Part shown: positions 1 through 6,461 of the stretch, piece after piece
Layout of the letters: each line of letters begins with the position of its first letter
How positions within the stretch are numbered: the stretch's first letter is position 1
Source of the DNA: Candidatus Hydrogenedentota bacterium
Lineage (GTDB): Bacteria > Hydrogenedentota > Hydrogenedentia > Hydrogenedentales > GCA-2746185
Reading direction: 5' to 3'
Assembly (NCBI GenBank): GCA_030123645.1
Contig: JASJYE010000042.1
Location: forward strand, 1-11,798
Length of the DNA stretch: 11,798 nucleotides
The notes under the pieces: model-generated
Databases searched by the model: none
Told to the model about the DNA's origin: nothing
The model's input: the letters and a program-made list of their open reading frames with translations, nothing else
Made by a program: the position numbers and the translations under genes

Positions 1-76
1 ATTCGGCGGGGAGATAACCGGGCTGAGTGCTTTTAGTTTAGATGGGTTCGTTGGCCGCTATTGCGCCATCGGCCGA

Positions 77-108
77 GGGTGCCGCCGCCAAACCTGTTTG
101 GGGCTGCC
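77..108. repeat. Diverged copy of GGTGCCACC palindromic repeat
   Basis: This copy begins GGGTGCCGCCGCCAAAC and ends GTTTGGGGCTGCC. The inner arms CCAAAC and GTTTGG match perfectly, but the outer arms have drifted. It is the weakest member of the family seen at 125-155, 5406-5436 and 5561-5597. Confidence 0.6.
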
Positions 109-124
109 TTCGAAGTCAACACCA

Positions 125-155
125 CACCCCCAAACGAGTTTGGCGGTGGCACCCG
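125..155. repeat. Copy of GGTGCCACC palindromic repeat
   Basis: The copy reads CACCCCCAAACGAGTTTGG and continues CGGTGGCACCCG. CCAAAC and GTTTGG form an inner inverted pair around GA. The right arm GGTGGCACCCG is intact, while the left outer arm is cut short compared with the copy at 5561-5597. The first 31 bases are essentially identical to those at 5406-5436, which shows a dispersed family rather than chance. Confidence 0.75.
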
Positions 156-285
156 TGTCGTCCATGCCGACCGCAAGGTGCGCTTGACGGTGGCACCCGT
201 GACTTCCTTTTCATCGCCTGCCTCGTGCAGGAACATCAGGTTTCGTAGAGCAGCGGAAAACGTACCCATCCAAACTTAACCCGCT

Positions 286-1053
286 CTAGGGAGGAGGAGC
301 TTTTTCCCGTTTTTGGTGCATGAGGACTTTGCCGTACTTGACGAAAACGTGGAGGCAAGAGAGGACAGCGACGCTCAGGCCGGCGAATCCGTCGAGGAAA
401 CCGCGCTGCAAAAAATAAATCTTGATGAAGGCCCAGTTTGCGTGCACAAGCGGGGTGAGGAAGGTGACCTTGCGCCCCTCTTCGATGAGTTCGCGTGCGG
501 CGATCTCGGTGAAGCTGTCGATCGTCTGGAGGTGGCCCGAAATACTGTCGAAGGAGTAATGCAGGATGTCGCCGCTGAGATCGACGACCTTGTCCCCATC
601 GACGACGACGTGGTCGTGCGGGTTTACGCCTCCCCACTTGCAGGTATTCTTGTTGAACAGCCGGACCTTGTAGCCGGGGTACCAACAATGGTCGAGCCAG
701 CGGTAGATGTAGAAGGTCTTGCGCGGCATGCGATAGGCGCCGCCCTCCCCCAGGTTGTCTTTCACGGCCAGGATCGACGCTTGCAGTTCGGGCGAAAGCC
801 GTTCGTCGCAATCGAGGCTGAGTATCCAGTCATGGCTCGCCTTTTGTACGGCGAGGTCCTTCTGTTGCACATGGCCCAGAAAATCCTGGAGATGGACGTG
901 GTCCGTGTAGCGCTTTGCGATCTCGACGGTTTTGTCGGTGCTGTTAGAGTCGACTACGATGATTTCGTCAACAACGGGCTCGAGGCTCTTGAGGCAGTCC
1001 TCGATCTTCTTCTCTTCGTTGAACGAAATGACGCACGCGCTGATCTTTGCCAT
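286..1053 (-). CDS. Family 2 glycosyltransferase, WaaE/KdtX (LPS core) type
   Basis: A 255-residue GT-A fold enzyme that probably adds a sugar from a nucleotide donor to the lipopolysaccharide core or a related glycan on the cytoplasmic face of the inner membrane. The N-terminus reads ISACVISFNEEKKIEDCL, followed by VDSNSTD (residues 34-40) and the metal-binding DCDE (81-84) in WILSLDCDER, the pattern of the beta-1,4-glucosyltransferase (WaaE/KdtX) subgroup. The C-terminal stretch at about 205-240 is hydrophobic and aromatic and could seat the protein on the membrane. I chose the ATG at 1053 because family homology begins at MAKISA. The open frame runs 51 codons further upstream (to 1206), but that part is low-complexity, matches no family and would overlap the opposite gene's promoter. 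The Shine-Dalgarno is weak (AAGG about 9 nt upstream). The exact acceptor cannot be read from the sequence. Confidence 0.88.
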   Translation of the reverse strand: MAKISACVISFNEEKKIEDCLKSLEPVVDEIIVVDSNSTDKTVEIAKRYTDHVHLQDFLGHVQQKDLAVQKASHDWILSLDCDERLSPELQASILAVKDNLGEGGAYRMPRKTFYIYRWLDHCWYPGYKVRLFNKNTCKWGGVNPHDHVVVDGDKVVDLSGDILHYSFDSISGHLQTIDSFTEIAARELIEEGRKVTFLTPLVHANWAFIKIYFLQRGFLDGFAGLSVAVLSCLHVFVKYGKVLMHQKREKAPPP

Positions 1054-1171
1054 GGGATTCGGCCTTGCCTGGATTTGGAGGGCAGGACCGCGCCTGCCGC
1101 TCTCAAGGTAAAGCATCGCCGAACGGAATTCAAAAGCCTCCCTATCTCGGGCGGGCCGAAGGCCTACAGGA

Positions 1172-1201
1172 TGGAGGCGAAGGCGCGGAAGGCTGTATAA
1201 T
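1172..1201 (+). promoter_or_regulatory. Candidate sigma-70 promoter for the ABC-F gene
   Basis: A perfect TATAAT lies at 1196-1201. A weak -35 (TGGAGG, 1172-1177, 3 of 6 consensus) sits 18 nt upstream. Transcription would begin near 1208, giving a leader of about 34 nt. The -10 context CTGTATAATTTCA is nearly the same as that of the LOG-gene promoter (CTGTATAATTGCA at 10168-10180). Confidence 0.5.
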
Positions 1202-1241
1202 TTCAAGTGTTGACCCCGCCTAGCACCGAGACGCGTCCTGT

Positions 1242-3140
1242 ATGAGCCTCGTCCGAATCGAAAACGCCAGCAAATCCTTCCAAGGGGCCCCTGTGCTCCG
1301 CGGGGTCAGTTTCCGTGTCGAAGCGGGGGAGAAGATAGGGCTGATTGGGCGAAATGGCAGTGGCAAGACCACCTTGTTTCATCTGATTACGGGGAGGCTC
1401 GAGCCGGATGCGGGTGTGGTGGAGCGCATGAAGAAGGCGCGGATGACGCATCTGGCGCAATTGCCGGAAGTGGCGGCCGGCTCATCGGTGCACTCGGTTG
1501 TACTAAGCCATTTTGAGCAGCATCTGGCACGTGAAGAGCGCCTGGGCAAGCTTGAGCAGCGGATAGCTGAAGGCGATGAAACAGTGATGGAACAGTATAG
1601 TGCGCTGCAAGAGGACTTCCGCCAGAAGGGAGGCTACGAATTCCGCTATAAAGTGAAGCGTGTTCTGACAGGTTTGGGATTCAACGAAGCGGGTTTCGAG
1701 CAGCCTTTTCATACGCTGAGCGGGGGTGAGCGAACCCGCCTAATGCTGGCGCTGGCCCTCTTGGATGAGGCCGACTTGCTGCTCCTTGACGAGCCGGAAA
1801 ACCACCTCGACCTTCAGGCCCGGGAGTGGCTGGAGGCCTTCTTGAAGGAATGGGCCGGGGCGCTGGTGGTGATCTCGCATGACCGGCAACTTCTCAACGC
1901 CGTCACCGAACGGACGGTCGAATTGGAGGGCGGTCAAGCGCGGGGCTTCTCGGGGAACTATGAGGCCTATCAAAAGGAGAAGGCCCGGCTGCGAGAAGAT
2001 CGGGGCGGCGCGCAGAAGCGGCAGCAGGCTTTCATCGAGAGGGAGGAGGCGTGGATCGACCGCTTCCGTTACAAGAACACCAAGGCGAAGCAGGTACAGA
2101 GCCGCATCAAACGGCTTGAAAAAATCGAGCGGATCGCCGCGCCCGAGAAAGAGCGGCGCACGGCGAAGTTTTCATTAGGAGAGGTGGTGCGGAGCGGACA
2201 GGTGGTGCTCGAGGCGCGCGACCTCTCGATGGCCTACGACGGGGCGACGCTCTATCGCGATCTTTCCTTTACGGTTCAGCGCGGCGAGCGCGTGGGGATT
2301 ATCGGGCCGAACGGTTCCGGTAAAACCACGCTGCTGCGCCAGCTCGCCAGTCTACTCGAAGGCGGCTGCGGCTCGGTCACGCTGGGCCACAAATGTTCCA
2401 TCGGCTACTACGACCAGCAGCACGAAAACCTTGGCTTGGAGTTGGACGTCATCGGCGAACTCGAGCGCGAGCATCCGGAGATGCGGCGCGAGGAGCTACG
2501 GACCTTCTTGGGCGGGATGCTGTTTACGGGTGACGACGTTTTCAAGCCGGTTTCGCGGTTAAGCGGGGGAGAGCGCAGCCGCGTCGCGCTGGCGAAGCTG
2601 ATGCTGAGCAGGTCGAACGTGCTTCTGCTCGACGAACCCACGAACCATCTGGACATCGTGTCCCGCGAGGCCTTGGAACAGGCCTTGGACGGCTTTCCGG
2701 GTTCGCTCGTAATCGTGTCGCACGACCGCGCGCTGCTGGACCGTATGGTGGAGAAGTTGGTGATCGTATCCGGCGGCCGGGCGGAAGTGTTTCTGGGAAA
2801 TTATTCGCACTACAAGTGGAAGCACGGCGGGGCGGGACCCGGGGAACGGTCCGCGCCGAACGATGCGATGAAAATTCGCTACCAGGAGAAGGCCGCTGCG
2901 CAGAACGACCGGGAGGCGCAACGGCGCCTTGCGCGGCAGCGAAAACGTCTAGATGAAGTAGAGCGGACGATCGAGAGCATGGAGGAGCTCTTAGACGGCT
3001 TCGACGCGCGCTTCGCGGATCTCGATCCGACGGAGCACGGGCCGCTAACGGACTTGCAGCGCGAAAAAGAAGGGCTTCAGGAGGATCTAGCGCAGCTCTA
3101 TGCCGAATGGGAGGAGTTGAGCGCGCTCTTTCCAGGATAA
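1242..3140 (+). CDS. ABC-F family ATPase (Uup/YdiF-like), two ABC domains
   Basis: A 632-residue soluble protein with tandem ATP-binding cassettes and no membrane segment, the ABC-F arrangement. Members of this family bind the ribosomal E site and affect translation or antibiotic resistance. Domain 1 has Walker A GRNGSGKT (36-43), signature LSGGERTRL (159-167) and Walker B with catalytic Glu184. Domain 2 has GPNGSGKT (355-362), LSGGERSRV (440-448) and LLLDEPTNHLD with Glu465. A charged linker at about 240-310 matches the P-site-interacting helices. The C-terminal part, about 545-630, is rich in Lys, Arg, Glu and Leu and looks like the coiled coil of Uup-type proteins. Domain 1 reads DEPENHLD instead of the usual DEPTNHLD. 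The start at MSLVRIENASKSF fits the family, though I see no good Shine-Dalgarno before it. The subfamily, and whether it protects against a drug, cannot be decided from sequence alone. Confidence 0.93.
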   Translation: MSLVRIENASKSFQGAPVLRGVSFRVEAGEKIGLIGRNGSGKTTLFHLITGRLEPDAGVVERMKKARMTHLAQLPEVAAGSSVHSVVLSHFEQHLAREERLGKLEQRIAEGDETVMEQYSALQEDFRQKGGYEFRYKVKRVLTGLGFNEAGFEQPFHTLSGGERTRLMLALALLDEADLLLLDEPENHLDLQAREWLEAFLKEWAGALVVISHDRQLLNAVTERTVELEGGQARGFSGNYEAYQKEKARLREDRGGAQKRQQAFIEREEAWIDRFRYKNTKAKQVQSRIKRLEKIERIAAPEKERRTAKFSLGEVVRSGQVVLEARDLSMAYDGATLYRDLSFTVQRGERVGIIGPNGSGKTTLLRQLASLLEGGCGSVTLGHKCSIGYYDQQHENLGLELDVIGELEREHPEMRREELRTFLGGMLFTGDDVFKPVSRLSGGERSRVALAKLMLSRSNVLLLDEPTNHLDIVSREALEQALDGFPGSLVIVSHDRALLDRMVEKLVIVSGGRAEVFLGNYSHYKWKHGGAGPGERSAPNDAMKIRYQEKAAAQNDREAQRRLARQRKRLDEVERTIESMEELLDGFDARFADLDPTEHGPLTDLQREKEGLQEDLAQLYAEWEELSALFPG

Positions 3141-3154
3141 TCCGGATAACTACC

Positions 3155-3183
3155 CCAAAACCGTCATTCTGTGCGCAGCGAAG
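3155..3183. repeat. Dispersed repeat copy A (GTCATTCTG...GCGAAG)
   Basis: A 29-nt element beginning CCAAAACCGTCATTCTG and ending AGCGAAG. It matches copy B at 3299-3327 at 26 of 29 positions. The core resembles the GTCATTCTGAGCGGAGCGAAG repeat that is common in many environmental bacterial genomes. Confidence 0.7.
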
Positions 3184-3298
3184 GCCTGCACGTCTGAGGC
3201 GTGATCTCCGCAACTGAAAACGCCAGATTCTACAGAAGAGCACCCGCCTTCGAAGCTCCTTTGGCTTCAAGCAATTAGCTTTCGGGACCGCTTCTACG

Positions 3299-3327
3299 CC
3301 AAAACTGTCATTCTGAGCGGAGCGAAG
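3299..3327. repeat. Dispersed repeat copy B (GTCATTCTGAGCGGAGCGAAG)
   Basis: The better-conserved copy, reading CCAAAACTGTCATTCTG then AGCGGAGCGAAG and continuing AACCTCTTCAAGC. It is 144 nt from copy A in the same orientation. The bases between the copies do not look like a gene. Confidence 0.7.
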
Positions 3328-3525
3328 AACCTCTTCAAGCAAAAAACGCTGCATCCCGTTCATGGACTCCCCCCCGGACAAGGCATGTTGGCAGAGTTCC
3401 CAAGGCCCTCCGTGCGAACGCAGCGCCATTGACAGGACTGGGCTTCCCCATTGACGCAAACAATACCCCTCTCGCTAAGATATTAGATGGCTTGATTCGC
3501 TCCCTGGAAGCCCGCGCGGCGCATG

Positions 3526-3534
3526 TGGCATACT
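3526..3534 (+). promoter_or_regulatory. Candidate extended -10 promoter for pckA
   Basis: TGGCATACT has the TGn extended motif followed by CATACT (4 of 6 to TATAAT). No good -35 is present (TGGAAG at 3505-3510, 3 of 6). Transcription would start near 3541 and give a leader of about 70 nt. A rival is TTGACG (3451-3456) with TAAGAT (3476-3481), at an unfavourable 19-nt spacing. Neither is strong. Confidence 0.3.
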
Positions 3535-3599
3535 CAGCGCGTTTTGTGTCGTTTCGCCAGGCAAGACACGCCACACCTGTAGCCGACGTCGCGCATATT

Positions 3600-3616
3600 G
3601 GAAGGAGAGGGTTTTG
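3600..3616 (+). promoter_or_regulatory. Shine-Dalgarno that fixes the TTG start of pckA
   Basis: The run GGAAGGAGAGGG lies directly before TTG at 3614-3616. The GGAG-to-TTG spacing of about 6 nt is near optimal, no ATG or GTG in this frame sits at a comparable distance, and the protein begins at the family's normal N-terminus. Confidence 0.75.
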
Positions 3617-5245
3617 GGAACTTTCGAAATATTAGGGCTCGAAAAAACAGGAATCACAGAGTGGTCGGAACTCCACCGGAACCTCTCCTATGAAGAGCTT
3701 TTTGAGCATGAAACGGACCCCGCGCTGGAGGGCCTCGAACGCGGGGTGGTCACCAGCAACGGTGCGGTGACTGTCGACACGGGGCGATTTACGGGCCGCT
3801 GGCCGAAAGCGAAGTTCTTCGTCGAGGAAGACACATCGAAGGAGAACATCTGGTGGGCCGGACCTGAGCGGCGGGGCTCGGACAATAAGCCGATCTCGGA
3901 GGAGGTTTGGGAACATCTCAGGGCTCTGGCCGTCGAGGAGCTCAATGGAGAGCGCTTGTACGTCGTTGACGGTTTTGCCGGGACAAATCCGGACACGCGC
4001 CTTAATGTCCGGGTAATTTGCGAAGTCGCGTGGCAAGCGCACTTCTGCAAGAACATGTTTATCCGCCCGACGGAAGAGGAGCTGAAGGATTTCGAGCCGG
4101 ACTGGACGATTCTCAACGCCTCGAAGACCTCGTGTAAGGACTGGGAGGAGCGTCCCGGGCTGACCGGCGAGGAATTCGTGGCGTTTAACATGCGCGAGCG
4201 GATGACGGTCATCGGCGGCACGTGGTACGGCGGGGAGATGAAGAAGGGCATTTTCACCGTCATGAACTACTATCTGCCTCTGAAAGGCGTAGGGGCGTTT
4301 CATTGTTCGGCGAATGAGGGGAGGGGCGGGGACACGGCGCTCTTTTTCGGTCTCTCAGGAACGGGGAAGACGACACTGTCTACCGATCCCCACCGTGTGT
4401 TGATAGGCGATGACGAGCACGGTTGGGACGACGAGGGCATCTTCAATTTCGAGGGGGGGTGCTACGCGAAGACGATCGATCTCTCGAGGGAGCAGGAACC
4501 GGAGATTTACGACGCGATTCGACGTGACGCGCTGCTCGAGAACGTTGTCCTGAAGAAAAACGGCGACGTCGATTACGCGGACGGCTCGAAGACGGAGAAT
4601 ACGCGGGTGTCCTATCCGATCGAGCACATCGACGATATTAAGCGCCCGCAATCCAAGGGCGGCCATCCCAACACAATTATCCTCCTGACTTGCGACGCCT
4701 TCGGCGTTCTTCCTCCTGTGTCGATCCTCTCGAAAGAGCAGGCGATGTACCAGTATTTGTGCGGCTACACGGCCAGGGTGGCAGGCACGGAGGTCGGAAT
4801 CACCGAACCGAAGGCGGTCTTCTCCTCATGTTTCGGCGCCCCATTTCTTCTGCTCCGTCCGACCGTATACGCAGACGTGCTGGGCAGGAAGATGGAGGAG
4901 CACGGATCGAAGGCCTACTTGGTGAATACGGGGTGGTCCGGGGGCGCCTACGGCACGGGCGAGCGGATGTCGCTGAAGGTGACGCGGTCGATTATTACCG
5001 CCATCCTGGAGGGGGCGCTCGAAGGGGTCGAATGCGATAAGATGCCGCTGTTCAATCTAAGGTTCCCGAAGGCAGTTGAAGGGGTCGAGCCGGCGATTTT
5101 GAATCCGAAGAACACCTGGGATGACCCGCAGGCTTACGACGCGGCCGCGCGCAAGCTCGCTGAAATGTTCATCGAGAGCTTCAAGACCTTCACCGACACG
5201 CCGGAGGGCAAGGCCTTGGAGGCCGTGGGGCCGAGTTTGGATTGA
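3614..5245 (+). CDS. pckA: Phosphoenolpyruvate carboxykinase (ATP)
   Basis: Cytosolic enzyme that converts oxaloacetate and ATP to phosphoenolpyruvate, ADP and CO2, the first committed step of gluconeogenesis from C4 acids. At 543 residues it matches the usual length of about 540. Visible motifs are the substrate site TWYGGEMKKG (203-212, Lys210/Lys211), FHCSAN (229-234, His230), the P-loop GLSGTGKT (246-253), the kinase-2 metal site IGDDEHGWDD (264-273) with EGGCYAKTIDL after it, Arg331 in NTRVSYPI, and CGYTARVAGTE (383-393). The start is TTG at 3614. It is preceded by a strong GGAG Shine-Dalgarno (3604-3607) with about 6 nt spacing, and the next in-frame Met lies deep in the fold. One oddity is GRWPKAK at 61-67, where the family usually has GRSPKDK; the substrate-binding Arg62 is kept. 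It is monocistronic, convergent with the kinase gene. A TTG start would be expected to lower translation. Confidence 0.97.
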   Translation: MGTFEILGLEKTGITEWSELHRNLSYEELFEHETDPALEGLERGVVTSNGAVTVDTGRFTGRWPKAKFFVEEDTSKENIWWAGPERRGSDNKPISEEVWEHLRALAVEELNGERLYVVDGFAGTNPDTRLNVRVICEVAWQAHFCKNMFIRPTEEELKDFEPDWTILNASKTSCKDWEERPGLTGEEFVAFNMRERMTVIGGTWYGGEMKKGIFTVMNYYLPLKGVGAFHCSANEGRGGDTALFFGLSGTGKTTLSTDPHRVLIGDDEHGWDDEGIFNFEGGCYAKTIDLSREQEPEIYDAIRRDALLENVVLKKNGDVDYADGSKTENTRVSYPIEHIDDIKRPQSKGGHPNTIILLTCDAFGVLPPVSILSKEQAMYQYLCGYTARVAGTEVGITEPKAVFSSCFGAPFLLLRPTVYADVLGRKMEEHGSKAYLVNTGWSGGAYGTGERMSLKVTRSIITAILEGALEGVECDKMPLFNLRFPKAVEGVEPAILNPKNTWDDPQAYDAAARKLAEMFIESFKTFTDTPEGKALEAVGPSLD

Positions 5246-5310
5246 GCACGGGTAGTACACCGAAGGTAGTGTCCCGCTGCGTCATCATGAGCAGATAGGG
5301 CAACATGAAG

Positions 5311-5334
5311 CACGAAGTCACGAAGGCCACGAAG
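5311..5334. repeat. Three CACGAAG direct repeats
   Basis: CACGAAG occurs at 5311-5317, 5319-5325 and 5328-5334, with periods of 8 and 9 nt. The array runs directly into the left arm of the hairpin at 5333-5356. Confidence 0.7.
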
Positions 5335-5356
5335 ATTCCAGCGAACGCTGGAATCT
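5333..5356. repeat. Perfect 11-bp inverted repeat
   Basis: AGATTCCAGCG, then AA, then CGCTGGAATCT: both 11-base arms are fully complementary around a 2-nt centre (in practice a 4-nt loop, GAAC, closed by C-G). It lies 87 nt after the pckA stop. There is no T-run on either side, so it may be a REP-like element or a factor-dependent end of transcription rather than a classical terminator. Confidence 0.75.
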
Positions 5357-5405
5357 CTAGAAGCCGCGATCACCACGCGAATTGCTGTGCCGAGACTTCT
5401 TTGCG

Positions 5406-5436
5406 CACCCCCAAACGAGTTTGGCGGTGGCACCCG
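5406..5436. repeat. Copy of GGTGCCACC palindromic repeat
   Basis: Begins CACCCCCAAACGAGTTTGG and continues CGGTGGCACCCG, essentially identical to 125-155. The inner arms CCAAAC and GTTTGG pair around GA. The outer left arm is truncated. Confidence 0.8.
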
Positions 5437-5560
5437 ACTGACTCCGGACAGTAATCTCAGACGTATGTCTTGCCGGTATGGCCGCACGGCACCGTGAGAA
5501 TGCGTAGTCTCTTCAACGAGGGGTATTTCGCAGGTCTGGCGGGAGGTCAGGCCCATCCAA

Positions 5561-5597
5561 GGGTGCCACCCCCGAACGAGTTTGGCAGTGGCACCCG
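5561..5597. repeat. Full-length copy of GGTGCCACC palindromic repeat
   Basis: The most complete member. The outer arms GGGTGCCAC (5561-5569) and GTGGCACCC (5588-5596) are perfect 9-bp complements. The inner arms CCGAAC and GTTTGG pair with one G-T wobble. The element ends 9 nt before the kinase stop codon on the minus strand, so in the kinase mRNA it would fold as a stable 3' hairpin that could protect or end the transcript. Confidence 0.8.
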
Positions 5598-5606
5598 CGA
5601 GGCGGG

Positions 5607-6449
5607 TCAGATTCGCTGGCGGCCGATGTCGGAGAAGGAGATTCGCAGCGAGTCGCAGTCCTGGTATCGCTTCTTAGGGTCCTTTTCCATGAGCTGCATG
5701 ATGATGTCGCCTAGGATCTCGGGGCACTTTTCGTCTACAAACGTCGGGTGCAGCGGCTTCTCGTGCAGGTGGCAATGGTAAAGCTTGGGGAGCGAATCTA
5801 CTTCGAAGGGGAGCTTGCGCGTGAACATCAGGTACATCATCGCGCCGAGCGAGTACATGTCGCTGAGTTTCGTGGCGCGCTTTTTCTGGATGACTTCAGG
5901 CGCGACGTACATCGGCGTAATCTGCTCGGCGCGCCCGGCGTCGAAGAGCTCTGTCAGGATTCCCGTGCCCCCCAGCGAGTAGTCGCAGAGCTTGGCCTGC
6001 CCCTTACGCGTGAAGAGGACGTTGCCCGGCTTGAGGTCGTGGTGCATGAGGCCTTGGTCGTGGAGGTAGCCCAGGCCGTTGCAGATTTGGACGGTGATCA
6101 CGACCATCTCGTTTAGGTTCCAAGGGCGGTGCGCCAGGTACCATTGCAAATCGGGACCGTCCACGAATTCCTGGACAATCACCTCGCCCTCGTCGCCCGA
6201 AATGAAATCGTGAATCTTCACAATATTGGGGTGGGAAAGTTTCTTAAACTTCTTCGCTGAGCGCTGCAGGTCGCGCAGGTGCAGCTGATTTCTGAAAAAA
6301 TTTGCGCGAAAGAGTTTAAGCGCTACCGTCTCACCGTTCTCGGAGTCGAGGGCCCGGTACACAGTGCCGGTGCCGCCTTGCCCCACGGTGAGTTGTAGCT
6401 TGAAGCGGTAGAGCTCTGGCCGGTCGGGTTTTCTGGGGAATTCACTCAT
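5607..6449 (-). CDS. Soluble Ser/Thr protein kinase with atypical HHD and DYS motifs
   Basis: A 280-residue stand-alone Hanks-type kinase domain with no membrane segment and no PASTA or other sensor domain, expected to phosphorylate Ser/Thr on cytoplasmic proteins. The glycine loop GQGGTGTVY (23-31), the ATP-anchoring Lys45 in VALKLF, catalytic Asp138, Lys140, Asn143 and APE (183-185) are all present. Three positions depart from the family: the catalytic loop reads HHDLKPGN (136-143), not HRDLKPxN; the magnesium loop reads DYS (156-158), not DFG, with the Asp kept; and the helix-C glutamate seems to be replaced by Ser64 in RDLQRSAKKFKKLSHPNIV. Activity is therefore plausible but may be unusual. 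It follows rsfS by 12 nt, with a CGGAG Shine-Dalgarno inside that gap, so it is probably the last gene of the gatCAB-rsfS unit. Its substrates are unknown. Confidence 0.9.
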   Translation of the reverse strand: MSEFPRKPDRPELYRFKLQLTVGQGGTGTVYRALDSENGETVALKLFRANFFRNQLHLRDLQRSAKKFKKLSHPNIVKIHDFISGDEGEVIVQEFVDGPDLQWYLAHRPWNLNEMVVITVQICNGLGYLHDQGLMHHDLKPGNVLFTRKGQAKLCDYSLGGTGILTELFDAGRAEQITPMYVAPEVIQKKRATKLSDMYSLGAMMYLMFTRKLPFEVDSLPKLYHCHLHEKPLHPTFVDEKCPEILGDIIMQLMEKDPKKRYQDCDSLRISFSDIGRQRI

Positions 6450-6461
6450 GATAACTCCGGT

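Larger units (their letters stand above)
1..285. other. Gene-free left edge with palindromic repeats
   Basis: I see no convincing gene here. The small open frames are short, overlap the repeats and match no family I know. The stretch holds one diverged and one better copy of the GGTGCCACC palindromic repeat (listed separately), plus a half copy, GGTGGCACCCGTG, at about 189-201. It lies downstream of the minus-strand glycosyltransferase, so it is the 3' flank of that gene. I see no stem followed by a T-run that would make a classical terminator. Confidence 0.6.
3141..3613. other. 473-nt gene-free gap: repeat pair and pckA leader
   Basis: No supported gene lies here. The left half holds two diverged copies of a dispersed repeat (3155-3183 and 3299-3327). 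The right half should contain the pckA promoter and leader. I see no clear rho-independent terminator after the ABC-F stop. The small open frames on either strand have no recognisable motif. Confidence 0.6.
5246..5606. other. 361-nt convergent gap dense in repeats
   Basis: This is the 3' flank of both pckA (+) and the kinase gene (-). It contains, in order, three CACGAAG direct repeats, a perfect 11-bp hairpin and two copies of the GGTGCCACC palindrome. I see no supported gene. The small frame starting near 5470 runs through a repeat and into the antisense of the kinase. Confidence 0.65.

Noticed and set aside
77..155. CRISPR array suggested by repeated CCAAAC/GTTTGG units
   Set aside because: Only two unequal copies lie close together, spacing is irregular, other copies are 5 kb away, and no cas gene is present.
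313..1200. Long plus-strand open frame (295 codons) opposite the glycosyltransferase
   Set aside because: It is the complement of a gene with clear GT2 motifs. Its product has no recognisable domain, and such shadows are common in GC-rich DNA.
1054..1206. 51-codon N-terminal extension of the glycosyltransferase
   Set aside because: Family homology starts at MAKISA, the extra residues look like translated non-coding DNA, and the extension would reach the opposite promoter.
2542..3459. Minus-strand open frame across the ABC-F 3' end and the gap
   Set aside because: Arg/Pro/Ser-rich translation with no motif, antisense to the conserved second ABC domain, and running through dispersed repeats.
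3141..3613. tRNA or other structured RNA gene in the gap before pckA
   Set aside because: I looked for a CCA end, T-loop GTTCRA and cloverleaf arms and found none in order. A riboswitch fold was not recognisable either.
5246..5606. Insertion sequence or mobile element remnant
   Set aside because: No transposase fragment, no terminal inverted repeats and no target-site duplication; only small palindromic repeats.
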